A stretch of 64,000 nt of DNA from Chryseobacterium tagetis. GTDB taxonomy: Bacteria; Bacteroidota; Bacteroidia; Flavobacteriales; Weeksellaceae. The notes beneath the pieces were generated by a model. It worked only from the letters and a program-made list of their open reading frames with translations, made no database searches and was not told the origin of the DNA. Position 1 is the stretch's first letter. Each line of letters opens with the position of its first letter. The position numbers and the translations under genes were made by a program. Below, piece by piece: positions 32,096 to 40,063 of the stretch. The stretch is taken from positions 248,001-312,000 of the forward strand of contig NZ_JAERSE020000004.1 in the NCBI RefSeq assembly GCF_016735585.2, in the 5' to 3' direction.

Positions 32096-32587
32096 ATGAA
32101 ATATTTGATCATTTTCTTTTCAGCGTTTTTACTCATCGGATGTAAAAAAGATAAAGAAACGGTTTCTTCCCAAACATCGGGAGATTCTTTAACCATCGTT
32201 CAGGACTCTACTAAGAGTGAAACTTCTTCAGGAACAATTTCTGTAGAAACATTTCCTTTTCCTACAGAGATTAAAGAGTGTTCATGCTATTTTGCAAAGA
32301 ATAAGGCAGATTTTGAAAACGAAAAATACATCTATGCAGATGATGCAGGAAAAACAGCCTATATGAAACTTGACGGGAAAAGACTGGCTATGAATCTTAT
32401 TTCCTCAAGCGACATGGAAGCGGATGAAGAGCTCAGCAAAGAAATAGAAAGTGGAGAATATAAAATCTCTGTAAAAGGAAAGAAAATAAAGAATGAAGAG
32501 GCTTTATTATTCCAAGGTACACTGACTATTGAAAAACCGGATGGTACAGTAGTTACAATGCCTATTTATGGTGAATGTGGGTGTTAA
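32096..32587 (+). CDS. Lipoprotein of unknown function
   Basis: A 163-residue lipoprotein (L-L-I-G-C lipobox at residue 16) with a Ser/Thr-rich linker to about residue 48, then a compact domain with C-S-C near residues 61-63 and a C-terminal E-C-G-C. Four cysteines in two pairs suggest disulfides or a metal site. No family recognised. It follows the LURP-one-like gene by 17 bases and probably shares its transcript. Confidence 0.65.
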   Translation: MKYLIIFFSAFLLIGCKKDKETVSSQTSGDSLTIVQDSTKSETSSGTISVETFPFPTEIKECSCYFAKNKADFENEKYIYADDAGKTAYMKLDGKRLAMNLISSSDMEADEELSKEIESGEYKISVKGKKIKNEEALLFQGTLTIEKPDGTVVTMPIYGECGC

Positions 32588-32612
32588 AATAACGTTCAAG
32601 AAAATACAAAAG

Positions 32613-32645
32613 AATGCTTCCTATAGACCGGAAGCATTTTTTTAT
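32613..32645 (+). terminator. Terminator after the lipoprotein gene
   Basis: AATGCTTCC (32613-32621) pairs with GGAAGCATT (32630-32638), followed by a T-run. Confidence 0.85.
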
Positions 32646-32673
32646 TTCGTAAATTTGAGAAAAATAAAATTTC

Positions 32674-34116
32674 ATGGAATTATCTAATATAGAACCGCAG
32701 ATAATCTGGAAAAATTTCTCCAAATTAAATGCTGTTCCAAGACCTTCAAAAAAAGAGGAAAGAGTAATTGCTTTCATTAAAGAATTTGGTGAAAACCTAG
32801 GATTGGAAACTACGGTAGATGAAGTAGGAAATATAATCATCAAAAAACCAGCCACTGCAGGGATGGAAAACCGTAAATCTATTGTTTTACAATCGCATTT
32901 GGATATGGTTTGCCAGAAAAACAGTGATGTGAATTTCGATTTTGAGACAGAAGGAATTAAAATGGAAATTGACGGAGACTGGGTAAAAGCAAAAGGAACC
33001 ACTTTAGGAGCAGATAACGGTTTGGGAGTTGCCACTATTATGTCGATTCTGGAAAGTTCAGACATTCCTCACCCCGATTTAGAAGCTCTTTTCACCATAG
33101 ATGAAGAAACCGGGATGACAGGAGCTTTAGGTTTGAAGCCAGGCCAATTAACCGGACAAATTTTATTGAATCTTGATACGGAAGAAGACGATGAAATTGA
33201 TATCGGTTGTGCAGGAGGAATTGATGTGACAATCACTCAAAACTACGAGACTGAAGCTGCCAACGGACAAATGGTAAGACTTGAAGTAAAAGGATTACAG
33301 GGTGGTCACTCCGGAATGGATATTCACAAAGGGTTCGGAAATGCCAATATTATCTTAGGAAGACTTCTTTACAAAGGGTTGAAAAAAGAAAACATCCAGC
33401 TAATTTCTATTGATGGGGGTGGATTGAGAAATGCAATTCCAAGAGAAGCTGTAGCAATCGTTTCTGTAAGAAATGCTCAGGAATTCATTTTAGAAGTTAC
33501 TGAACTTAAAAAAGAAATTCTAGAAGAGTTTGCGTCTATCGAGGCAGGTCTTCAAATCAATATTGAAAATACCACTTCTTCTGAAAAAGCTCTTTCTGAA
33601 GCAGATTCAAAGAAAATCATCTTGACATTAAAATCTCTGCACAACGGAGTTTACAGAATGAGTCCTGATGTAAAAGATCTTGTAGAATCTTCAAACAATG
33701 TGGCAAGAGTAGAATTAAAAGGAGGTGCTTTAAAAATCTTAAACCTTTCCCGTTCTTCTGTAGAATCTTCTAAATATTCTGTAGCGGAGCAGTTAAAATC
33801 AGTAGCGGAACTAGCAGGAATGAATGTAGAATTCAGTGGTTCCTATCCGGGATGGAAACCAAAACCAGGTTCTGAAATCGTTCAGCTGATGGAAAAGATC
33901 TATGTTGAAAAATTCAATGAAAAACCACATGTGGTAGCTTGTCACGCTGGTTTGGAATGTGGAATTATCGGAGCGAACTATCCTGAAATGGAAATGGTAA
34001 GTTTCGGACCTACCATCAGAGGAGCTCACTCTCCTGATGAAAAGGCAAATATTCCTTCTGCTCAGAAATTCTGGGCATTCACTAAAGATATTTTAGCGAA
34101 TATTCCTTTAAAATAA
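32674..34116 (+). CDS. pepD: Aminoacyl-histidine dipeptidase (PepD, M20 family)
   Basis: Hydrolyses Xaa-His and other dipeptides in the cytoplasm using two zinc ions. The 480-residue protein has the M20 signature: Q-S-H-L-D-M-V near residue 70 (first metal ligand), A-D-N-G-L-G-V around 112-118 (bridging Asp), D-E-E-T-G-M-T near 145 (general base Glu), and H-A-G-L-E-C-G near 420. Length matches PepD rather than PepT. Promoter TAAATTTG at 32650-32657. Confidence 0.9.
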   Translation: MELSNIEPQIIWKNFSKLNAVPRPSKKEERVIAFIKEFGENLGLETTVDEVGNIIIKKPATAGMENRKSIVLQSHLDMVCQKNSDVNFDFETEGIKMEIDGDWVKAKGTTLGADNGLGVATIMSILESSDIPHPDLEALFTIDEETGMTGALGLKPGQLTGQILLNLDTEEDDEIDIGCAGGIDVTITQNYETEAANGQMVRLEVKGLQGGHSGMDIHKGFGNANIILGRLLYKGLKKENIQLISIDGGGLRNAIPREAVAIVSVRNAQEFILEVTELKKEILEEFASIEAGLQINIENTTSSEKALSEADSKKIILTLKSLHNGVYRMSPDVKDLVESSNNVARVELKGGALKILNLSRSSVESSKYSVAEQLKSVAELAGMNVEFSGSYPGWKPKPGSEIVQLMEKIYVEKFNEKPHVVACHAGLECGIIGANYPEMEMVSFGPTIRGAHSPDEKANIPSAQKFWAFTKDILANIPLK

Positions 34117-34136
34117 GATTTAAAAGTTATACTATT

Positions 34137-34175
34137 GAATATCCAAAGTCATATGATTTTGGATATTCTTTTTAT
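34137..34175 (+). terminator. Terminator after pepD
   Basis: GAATATCCAAA (34137-34147) and TTTGGATATTC (34158-34168) form a perfect 11-bp stem followed by T-rich sequence. Confidence 0.85.
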
Positions 34176-34195
34176 TTAAAATTAAACCAATAAAC

Positions 34196-34711
34196 ATGAA
34201 ACTCAAAATCATATTCATTCTATTCTTAGTTTCTATTAAAATATATAGCCAAGAAAAAGTGGGGATTAATAATCTTTACTTTGAAGACAAAGTTGCTTAC
34301 ACCAATTCAGATAATAAAAGATTTACGGGAATTCTTGAAATTAAAAAGAAAAATGGTCATATAAAGTCGGAAGAAGTTTATGAAAATGGGAAAATAACAA
34401 AAATGTTAATTTATTTTAATTTCAATGATAAGCAAATAGTTTGTGACGAGTTTATTTATGATGTTAAAACTTCTCAAAAAATAAAACATACCGGTTTTAG
34501 CTCAAATGGTTTACAATATTGGGAAACGGAGTTTGACGAAAACCAAAATAAAAAAAAATTCAGTTTCTATAAGAACAACGTTCTGTACACCCATCAGGAA
34601 TTCAAAAATAATAAAAAACACGGAAAATGGTTTTGTATCAATAAATATGGAATCAAATGTGAATCTGAATATAATAACGGAAAGAAAATAAAATCTCAAA
34701 CAATTTTATAA
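34196..34711 (+). CDS. Secreted MORN/YwqK-like repeat protein
   Basis: A 171-residue protein with a signal peptide (1-19) and repeating aromatic and glycine patterns of the kind G-x-x-x-W/Y-x-x-x-F-x-x-x-x-K/G (for example K-H-G-K-W and Y-E-N-G-K-I), as in YwqK or MORN-like antitoxin-type proteins. Function unknown. The stop codon overlaps the ATG of the LOG gene (TAATG), so they are coupled. Confidence 0.6.
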   Translation: MKLKIIFILFLVSIKIYSQEKVGINNLYFEDKVAYTNSDNKRFTGILEIKKKNGHIKSEEVYENGKITKMLIYFNFNDKQIVCDEFIYDVKTSQKIKHTGFSSNGLQYWETEFDENQNKKKFSFYKNNVLYTHQEFKNNKKHGKWFCINKYGIKCESEYNNGKKIKSQTIL

Positions 34712-35292
34712 TGAAAAGTATCACAATATTTTGCGGTTCAAGCTTCGGTTCGGATAACGTTTTTAAAGAACAGGCGACTTTACTTGGACAGACTTTAGCA
34801 AAACAAGATATTCAGTTGATTTACGGCGGTGCAGATGTCGGTTTGATGGGCGCTGTTGCAGATGGGGCTTTGAATGCCGGTGGAAAAGTGATTGGAGTTC
34901 TTCCCCACTTTTTACAGTCGAAAGAAATTGCTCACAAACAACTGACTGAGTTAATTTTGGTGGAAACCATGCATGAAAGAAAAACCAAAATGAATGATCT
35001 ATGTGACGGTGTGATCGTTCTTCCCGGCGGTTACGGAACATTGGAAGAGTTTTTCGAAATGATCACTTGGGCACAATTAGGACTTCACAAAAAGCCAATT
35101 GCCATTTTGAATATTGACGGCTTTTATGATGACTTGATTAAACTCGTTCAGACAATGGTTGATAAAGGATTTTTAAAACAGATCAATCGCGAGATGTTAC
35201 TGATTGGTGACAATATTGATGAATTGTTGGAGATGATGAGAAATTATAAAGCGCCGACAGTCGGAAAATGGATTTCGAAAGATGAAGTTTAA
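34711..35292 (+). CDS. LOG family protein (cytokinin-type phosphoribohydrolase)
   Basis: A 193-residue protein of the TIGR00730/LOG family, hydrolysing nucleoside 5'-monophosphates (in plants and some bacteria, cytokinin riboside monophosphate) to base and ribose 5-phosphate. The signature P-G-G-Y-G-T-L-E-E and the N-terminal F-C-G-S-S-F-G ... Y-G-G-A-D-V-G-L-M-G are complete. The usual bacterial role is unclear. Confidence 0.9.
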   Translation: MKSITIFCGSSFGSDNVFKEQATLLGQTLAKQDIQLIYGGADVGLMGAVADGALNAGGKVIGVLPHFLQSKEIAHKQLTELILVETMHERKTKMNDLCDGVIVLPGGYGTLEEFFEMITWAQLGLHKKPIAILNIDGFYDDLIKLVQTMVDKGFLKQINREMLLIGDNIDELLEMMRNYKAPTVGKWISKDEV

Positions 35293-35337
35293 TATATTTG
35301 CAGTATTAAATTTTTCACACACAAAAGAAATACAACC

Positions 35338-37491
35338 ATGAAAAATATTCTTCTGACAGCAGGATTATTTTTAAGTCAAATAATTTCTGCGCAGTACAAT
35401 TATCCTGTAACTCCTGAAAAAGCAGTTGTAGATGACTATTTCGGAATCAAAATCACAGACCAGTATAGATGGTTGGAAGATCTTAAAAATCCTGAAGTAG
35501 AAAAGTGGTTTAAATCTCAATCTGATTTTAGCCACAGTATCATTAATAAAATTCCGCATCGTGAGGATTTGTATAAACGTATGAAGGAAGTACAGGAAAT
35601 GAACGGTGATTCTTTCGATGCCATATTTCAAAGGCAAAACACGTATTTCTATACCAAAACCAAGAAAAACGAAAATCTTTCTAAGTTATATTCAAGAGAT
35701 CTGTCTTCAGGAAAAGAAACATTAATATTCGATCCTGAAACCCTTGGAAAAGATACCCAGATCACCAATTTCGCTATTGATTCTAAAGCGAAAAAAATTG
35801 CCATATTATTCTCAAAATCCGGCGGTGAAATTTGTCATTTAAGGATTTTAGATCTCACTACTCACCAACTGTTAAAAGATGAAATCGGACCTATCTGGAG
35901 CGAATTTGGGTTTGAATTTACACAGGATGACAAAGGGATTCTTTACACTAAAATGAGTACTTCCGATCCCAACAGCAATATGCTTTTAAAAGATATGAAA
36001 GCAATGCTTCACATCATCGGAACAGATACAAAAACCGACAAAATATTGGCTTCAAGAGAAGAATATCCGGAACTGAATGCTTTAACCGAACAATTCACAA
36101 GCGTCTATTTTACCGATGACTATAAATATATTGTTCTGAGACTGAGTTCTGTAAAATCTGAAAGTCCGATTTTTGTTGCCCCCTATTCTGAATTAAAAAA
36201 TAAAAAAGTAAAATGGAGACAGATTATAAAACCTTCGGATGATATTACAGATGTATTTATCTCAGGAGACAAGCTTTTCCTGCTTACTCATAAAGATACT
36301 CCAAATTACAAAATAACGCTTACAAGTCTTTCAAAACCTGATTTAAACAATGCAAAAGTTGTTGTTCCCGAAAGCAAGGACAAAGTAATTATCAGCATTC
36401 ATAATTCTAAAAATTACCTTTATTATTCTTTAGGAGACGGTATCGTGAGAGACAAATATCAGGTAAATATCAATACATTGGTAGGGAAAAAAGTTGATTT
36501 TCCAACCGGAGTCAATAGCTCATTATCTCTTAATCAGAGAGAAAATGACAATATCTTTTGTAACAATGTTAATTGGCTGACTCCATTAACCACTTATGAA
36601 TACAACCCTGAAAAAGGTGATATCGTAAAAAGTAAATACCTTAATTCCGAAACAAACTATCCAGATTACAACGCACTTTACACGGTAAAAGAAGTTGAAG
36701 TGAAAAGTCATGACGGTGTAATGGTACCTCTTTCTATTATTTATCCTAAAAACATGAAAATGGACGGTAATAATCCGGCTTATATTACAGGATATGGCGG
36801 TTACGGCTTTTCTTATGAACCTCGTTTTTCAGCAAGACTTTCCGTATTGTTAGAACAGGGCGTTATACTAGCCGTAGCTCACGTAAGAGGTGGAGGTGAA
36901 AAGGGTGAAAAATGGCATGAAGCAGGAATGAAAGCGACAAAACCCAATACCTGGAAAGATTTTATTGCCTGTTCAGAATATCTGGTGAATCAAAAATACA
37001 CTTCTCCTTCAAAATTAATCGGAAACGGAGTAAGCGCAGGCGGAATTCTTATCGGAAGAGCGATCACTGAAAGACCGGATCTTTATGCAGTAGCCATTCC
37101 TGAAGTAGGATTAACGAACGCCTTAAGAACAGAAATAACAGCAAACGGCCCCAACCAAATCCCGGAAATCGGAACATTAAAAAATGAAGAAGACACTAAG
37201 TATCTGATTGAAATGGATGCTCAAAGCAAGGTAAAAAAAGGAGTAAAATATCCCGCCGTAATCATTCGTGTGGGTATGAATGATTCCAGGGTGGTTCCTT
37301 GGATGCCGGGTAAATTTGCTGCGGCTTTACAAAACAATTCGGCTTCCGGAAAACCGGTTTTACTGTATGCAAACTACGATAACGGTCATTTTACAAGCGA
37401 TTATGATGTGATCTTTAAAGAATATGCAGATATTTTTGCCTTCGCATTGTGGCAGGTGGGACATCCTAATTTTCAGCCTTCTAAAAAATAA
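35338..37491 (+). CDS. Secreted prolyl oligopeptidase (S9A)
   Basis: Cleaves peptides after proline. The 717-residue protein has a signal peptide (1-18), a beta-propeller (about 80-430) and a C-terminal alpha/beta hydrolase with the full triad S566 (G-N-G-V-S-A-G-G), D649 (N-D-S-R-V) and H684 (N-G-H-F). The opening Y-P-V-T-P-E-K-A-V-V-D-D-Y-F-G is typical of the family, which is well known from Elizabethkingia. Probably periplasmic. Confidence 0.93.
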   Translation: MKNILLTAGLFLSQIISAQYNYPVTPEKAVVDDYFGIKITDQYRWLEDLKNPEVEKWFKSQSDFSHSIINKIPHREDLYKRMKEVQEMNGDSFDAIFQRQNTYFYTKTKKNENLSKLYSRDLSSGKETLIFDPETLGKDTQITNFAIDSKAKKIAILFSKSGGEICHLRILDLTTHQLLKDEIGPIWSEFGFEFTQDDKGILYTKMSTSDPNSNMLLKDMKAMLHIIGTDTKTDKILASREEYPELNALTEQFTSVYFTDDYKYIVLRLSSVKSESPIFVAPYSELKNKKVKWRQIIKPSDDITDVFISGDKLFLLTHKDTPNYKITLTSLSKPDLNNAKVVVPESKDKVIISIHNSKNYLYYSLGDGIVRDKYQVNINTLVGKKVDFPTGVNSSLSLNQRENDNIFCNNVNWLTPLTTYEYNPEKGDIVKSKYLNSETNYPDYNALYTVKEVEVKSHDGVMVPLSIIYPKNMKMDGNNPAYITGYGGYGFSYEPRFSARLSVLLEQGVILAVAHVRGGGEKGEKWHEAGMKATKPNTWKDFIACSEYLVNQKYTSPSKLIGNGVSAGGILIGRAITERPDLYAVAIPEVGLTNALRTEITANGPNQIPEIGTLKNEEDTKYLIEMDAQSKVKKGVKYPAVIIRVGMNDSRVVPWMPGKFAAALQNNSASGKPVLLYANYDNGHFTSDYDVIFKEYADIFAFALWQVGHPNFQPSKK

Positions 37492-37500
37492 GATAAATAA

Positions 37501-37538
37501 AAACCTCCCGAAGAAATCTTCGGGAGGTTTTGTTTTTA
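37501..37538. terminator. Bidirectional terminator
   Basis: AAACCTCCCGAAGA (37501-37514) and TCTTCGGGAGGTTT (37517-37530) form a 14-bp stem between two converging genes, with a T-run following on the plus strand. Confidence 0.88.
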
Positions 37539-37557
37539 TTTTAAATTAAAAATTCTT

Positions 37558-37887
37558 CTAAGGATAAGGAGCAATTTCCACTTCCAGTCCTTCCATTTCT
37601 GGAACAATATGTAATTGGCAACCCAATCTGCTGTTGCTTTCCACATGGAACGCTTCAGCTAACATTGCATCTTCTTCAGCACCCATTTCAACCAATCCCG
37701 GATCGTTTATTACATATACCTGACAAGAAGCACACATGGCCATTCCTCCGCAAACTCCGATCGTTCCCTCTTCTGCCAATTCATATGAACGGATGATTTC
37801 CATTAAGTTCATGGACATATCCGTAGGAGCTACAATATCGTGAGTTACACCTTCTCTGTCGGTGATTTTTATATTAATATCTGACAT
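37558..37887 (-). CDS. 2Fe-2S ferredoxin (adrenodoxin type)
   Basis: A 109-residue electron carrier with cluster ligands C46, C52, C55 and C90 (spacing C-X5-C-X2-C-X34-C), the adrenodoxin pattern. It lies 12 bases after a ferredoxin-NADP reductase gene on the same strand and is presumably its electron partner. The ATG is inside a perfect 16-base palindrome (37887-37902) that also covers the reductase stop codon. Confidence 0.9.
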   Translation of the reverse strand: MSDINIKITDREGVTHDIVAPTDMSMNLMEIIRSYELAEEGTIGVCGGMAMCASCQVYVINDPGLVEMGAEEDAMLAEAFHVESNSRLGCQLHIVPEMEGLEVEIAPYP

Positions 37888-37899
37888 AATTTTGCAAAA

Positions 37900-38955
37900 T
37901 TAGTCAATTTTTTTCACAACTGCCTTCTCTGCTTCTTTTCTGCTTCCGTCGAAACCATCTACACCACTTACTGTTGTATATTTCAACACGAATTTTTTAC
38001 CCGGATTTAATCTGTTGTAAACACTTTGACACATCAAAGTAGCTTCATGGAAACCACAAAGAATCAATTTCAATTTCCCTGGATACGTATTAATATCACC
38101 GATTGCGTAGATTCCATCGATGTTTGTCTGATAATCTAATGCGTTATTTACAACGATTGCGTTTTTCTCGATGTTCAGTCCCCAGTTTCCGATTTCTCCT
38201 AATTTTGGAGTTAACCCGAATAATGGAATAAAGTAATCTGTTTCAATATCATAAGGATCTTGTCCGTCTACAGCAACCGTAATGGCTTCAACTTTTCCAT
38301 CTCCTTTGATCCCTGTAACTTCAGCCGGAGTGATCAATTTAATTTTCCCCTGATTTTTTAAATCCTGAACTTTTTCTACAGAATCTAAAGCTCCACGGAA
38401 CTCATTTCTTCTGTGGATCAATGTTACTTCACTTGCAACATTAGATAAGAAAACACTCCAGTCAAGTGCAGAATCTCCTCCTCCGGCGATCACTACTCTT
38501 TTATTTCTGAAATGTTCTGGTTCTTTTACGAAATACTCAAGACCTTTTTCTTCATAATCTGCAACATTTTCAAAAGTCGGTTTTCTCGGTTCGAAAGTTC
38601 CTAATCCGCCTGCAATAGCGATTGCTTTACATCTGTGAACAGTTCCTTTGTTAGTCACTACCTCAAACCATTCATCATCTACTTTAGTATAAGAAATCGC
38701 TGTTTCCCCTAAGGTAAATCCTGGCTGAAATTGCTTGATCTGCTCCATCAGATTATCTACTAATTCACCTGCATTCACAGAAGGATATCCCGGAATATCG
38801 AAAATAGGTTTTTTAGGATAAAGCTCTGCTAATTGTCCTCCTGGTTGAGGAAGTGCATCGATGATGTGACACTTCATTTTTAATAATCCTGCTTCAAATA
38901 CAGCAAAAAGCCCCGTTGGTCCTGCTCCTATGATCAATATATCGGTCGTTATCAT
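37900..38955 (-). CDS. Ferredoxin-NADP+ reductase (thioredoxin reductase-like)
   Basis: A 351-residue FAD- and NAD(P)-binding protein of the TrxR-like FNR group. FAD site G-A-G-P-T-G-L near residues 10-16, NADP site G-G-G-D-S-A-L-D near 159, and C-terminal G-D-I-N-T-Y-P for FAD. There is no CxxC between the two, so it is not a thioredoxin reductase. It passes electrons from NADPH to the neighbouring ferredoxin. TAAATTTG at 38989-38996 on the minus strand is the likely promoter. Confidence 0.9.
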   Translation of the reverse strand: MITTDILIIGAGPTGLFAVFEAGLLKMKCHIIDALPQPGGQLAELYPKKPIFDIPGYPSVNAGELVDNLMEQIKQFQPGFTLGETAISYTKVDDEWFEVVTNKGTVHRCKAIAIAGGLGTFEPRKPTFENVADYEEKGLEYFVKEPEHFRNKRVVIAGGGDSALDWSVFLSNVASEVTLIHRRNEFRGALDSVEKVQDLKNQGKIKLITPAEVTGIKGDGKVEAITVAVDGQDPYDIETDYFIPLFGLTPKLGEIGNWGLNIEKNAIVVNNALDYQTNIDGIYAIGDINTYPGKLKLILCGFHEATLMCQSVYNRLNPGKKFVLKYTTVSGVDGFDGSRKEAEKAVVKKID

Positions 38956-39108
38956 AATTATAAGATAATTTAATTATACTTGTAGCTGCAAATTTACTAA
39001 TTTTAATGCGAAGCATATTTAATTCATTCTAAATAAAAAACTGAGATTTGTCAAATACTAAGAAAAACTGGCCTCAAAATTTGGCAACCTTTTTGTAAAA
39101 GTCTTATT

Positions 39109-39879
39109 ATGAAGAAAATTTTAAACCTTATTGCGATATTGATGTTCTCTCTGAGTTTTGCTCAAATAGACAATGTTGCAAACGGTGAATCCATCACACT
39201 TAGAATTCATTATGGGTTTCTGAATGCCGGAAGTGCAACACTTACTGCCCAAAATACTACCTATAAAGGAGCTCCTCATTTGTACGTAAAAGGAACCGGG
39301 CAAACTACGGGTGCTGTAAGAGCTTTTTTCAAAGTAGATGATTTATACGAAAGCTATATAAATATTCATACGGGATTACCCAGTTTCTATGTAAGAAATG
39401 TAAAAGAAGGAAGCTATCGTCAGCATTTTGAAACCACCTTCAATCATGATAATAGCACTTTGATTTTAACTGATAAAAAAACACCTGCAAACGGTTCTAA
39501 AGTCATAAAATCTGTGAAAGGAGTTCAGGATATGCTTTCCTGCTTCTACTATTTAAGAAGTAAAAGTCCTGCTGAATTAAAAACAGGGACCATCATCAAC
39601 ATGAATGTCTGGATTGATGATGAAATGTTTCCTTTTCAATTAAAAGTAGTTGGTACGGAAAATTTAAAAACAAAATTTGGAACTATAAACTGTCTGAAAA
39701 TTATCCCATCTGTAAAAAGCGGAAGAGTTTTTAAAGAAAAAGAAGGAGTAACAATGTGGGTTTCTAATGACTACAACCATATTCCTATGCTCCTGAAAGC
39801 AGAATTAGCAGTTGGTTCTTTAAAGGCTAGTATTGATGATTATAAAAATGTAAAATACCCTTTAAAGTTTACACAATAA
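39109..39879 (+). CDS. DUF3108 domain secreted protein
   Basis: A 256-residue protein with a signal peptide (1-18) and a single beta-rich DUF3108 domain (L-R-I-H-Y-G-F-L-N-A-G-S-A near the start, V-M/W-V-S-N-D-Y-N-H-I-P near residue 220). Such proteins are periplasmic or outer-membrane associated in Bacteroidetes; function unknown. The gene is divergent from the ferredoxin reductase gene. Confidence 0.85.
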   Translation: MKKILNLIAILMFSLSFAQIDNVANGESITLRIHYGFLNAGSATLTAQNTTYKGAPHLYVKGTGQTTGAVRAFFKVDDLYESYINIHTGLPSFYVRNVKEGSYRQHFETTFNHDNSTLILTDKKTPANGSKVIKSVKGVQDMLSCFYYLRSKSPAELKTGTIINMNVWIDDEMFPFQLKVVGTENLKTKFGTINCLKIIPSVKSGRVFKEKEGVTMWVSNDYNHIPMLLKAELAVGSLKASIDDYKNVKYPLKFTQ

Positions 39880-39894
39880 CATCATTAATTTTTT

Positions 39895-39943
39895 GATATA
39901 ACCAGTTTCGGCTGCCCTTCGGGCAGCCGAAACTGGTTATATC
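39895..39943. repeat. 49-base perfect palindromic hairpin
   Basis: A 23-bp perfect stem, from GATATAACCAGTTTC at 39895 to its mirror ending at 39943, with a 3-base TTC loop. The centre GGCTGCCC/GGGCAGCC is GC-rich in an AT-rich genome. It lies 15 bases after the DUF3108 stop codon. No T-run follows on either strand, so it may be a strong Rho-independent-like stop or a repeat element. Confidence 0.9.
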
Positions 39944-40063
39944 TCTCTCAATAATATTCACCTTTTCTAATCGCATAAAATGAAAAGTTTTCATTTTTAT
40001 TAATGACTCAATGTAATACATTTTCAATATCGGTTGTCATGAATGTATAAGCCTAAGAACATC

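Noticed and set aside
37887..37902. 16-base palindrome at the ferredoxin start as an operator
   Set aside because: It covers a stop codon and a start codon in AT-rich DNA between two genes of one operon; chance symmetry is as likely.
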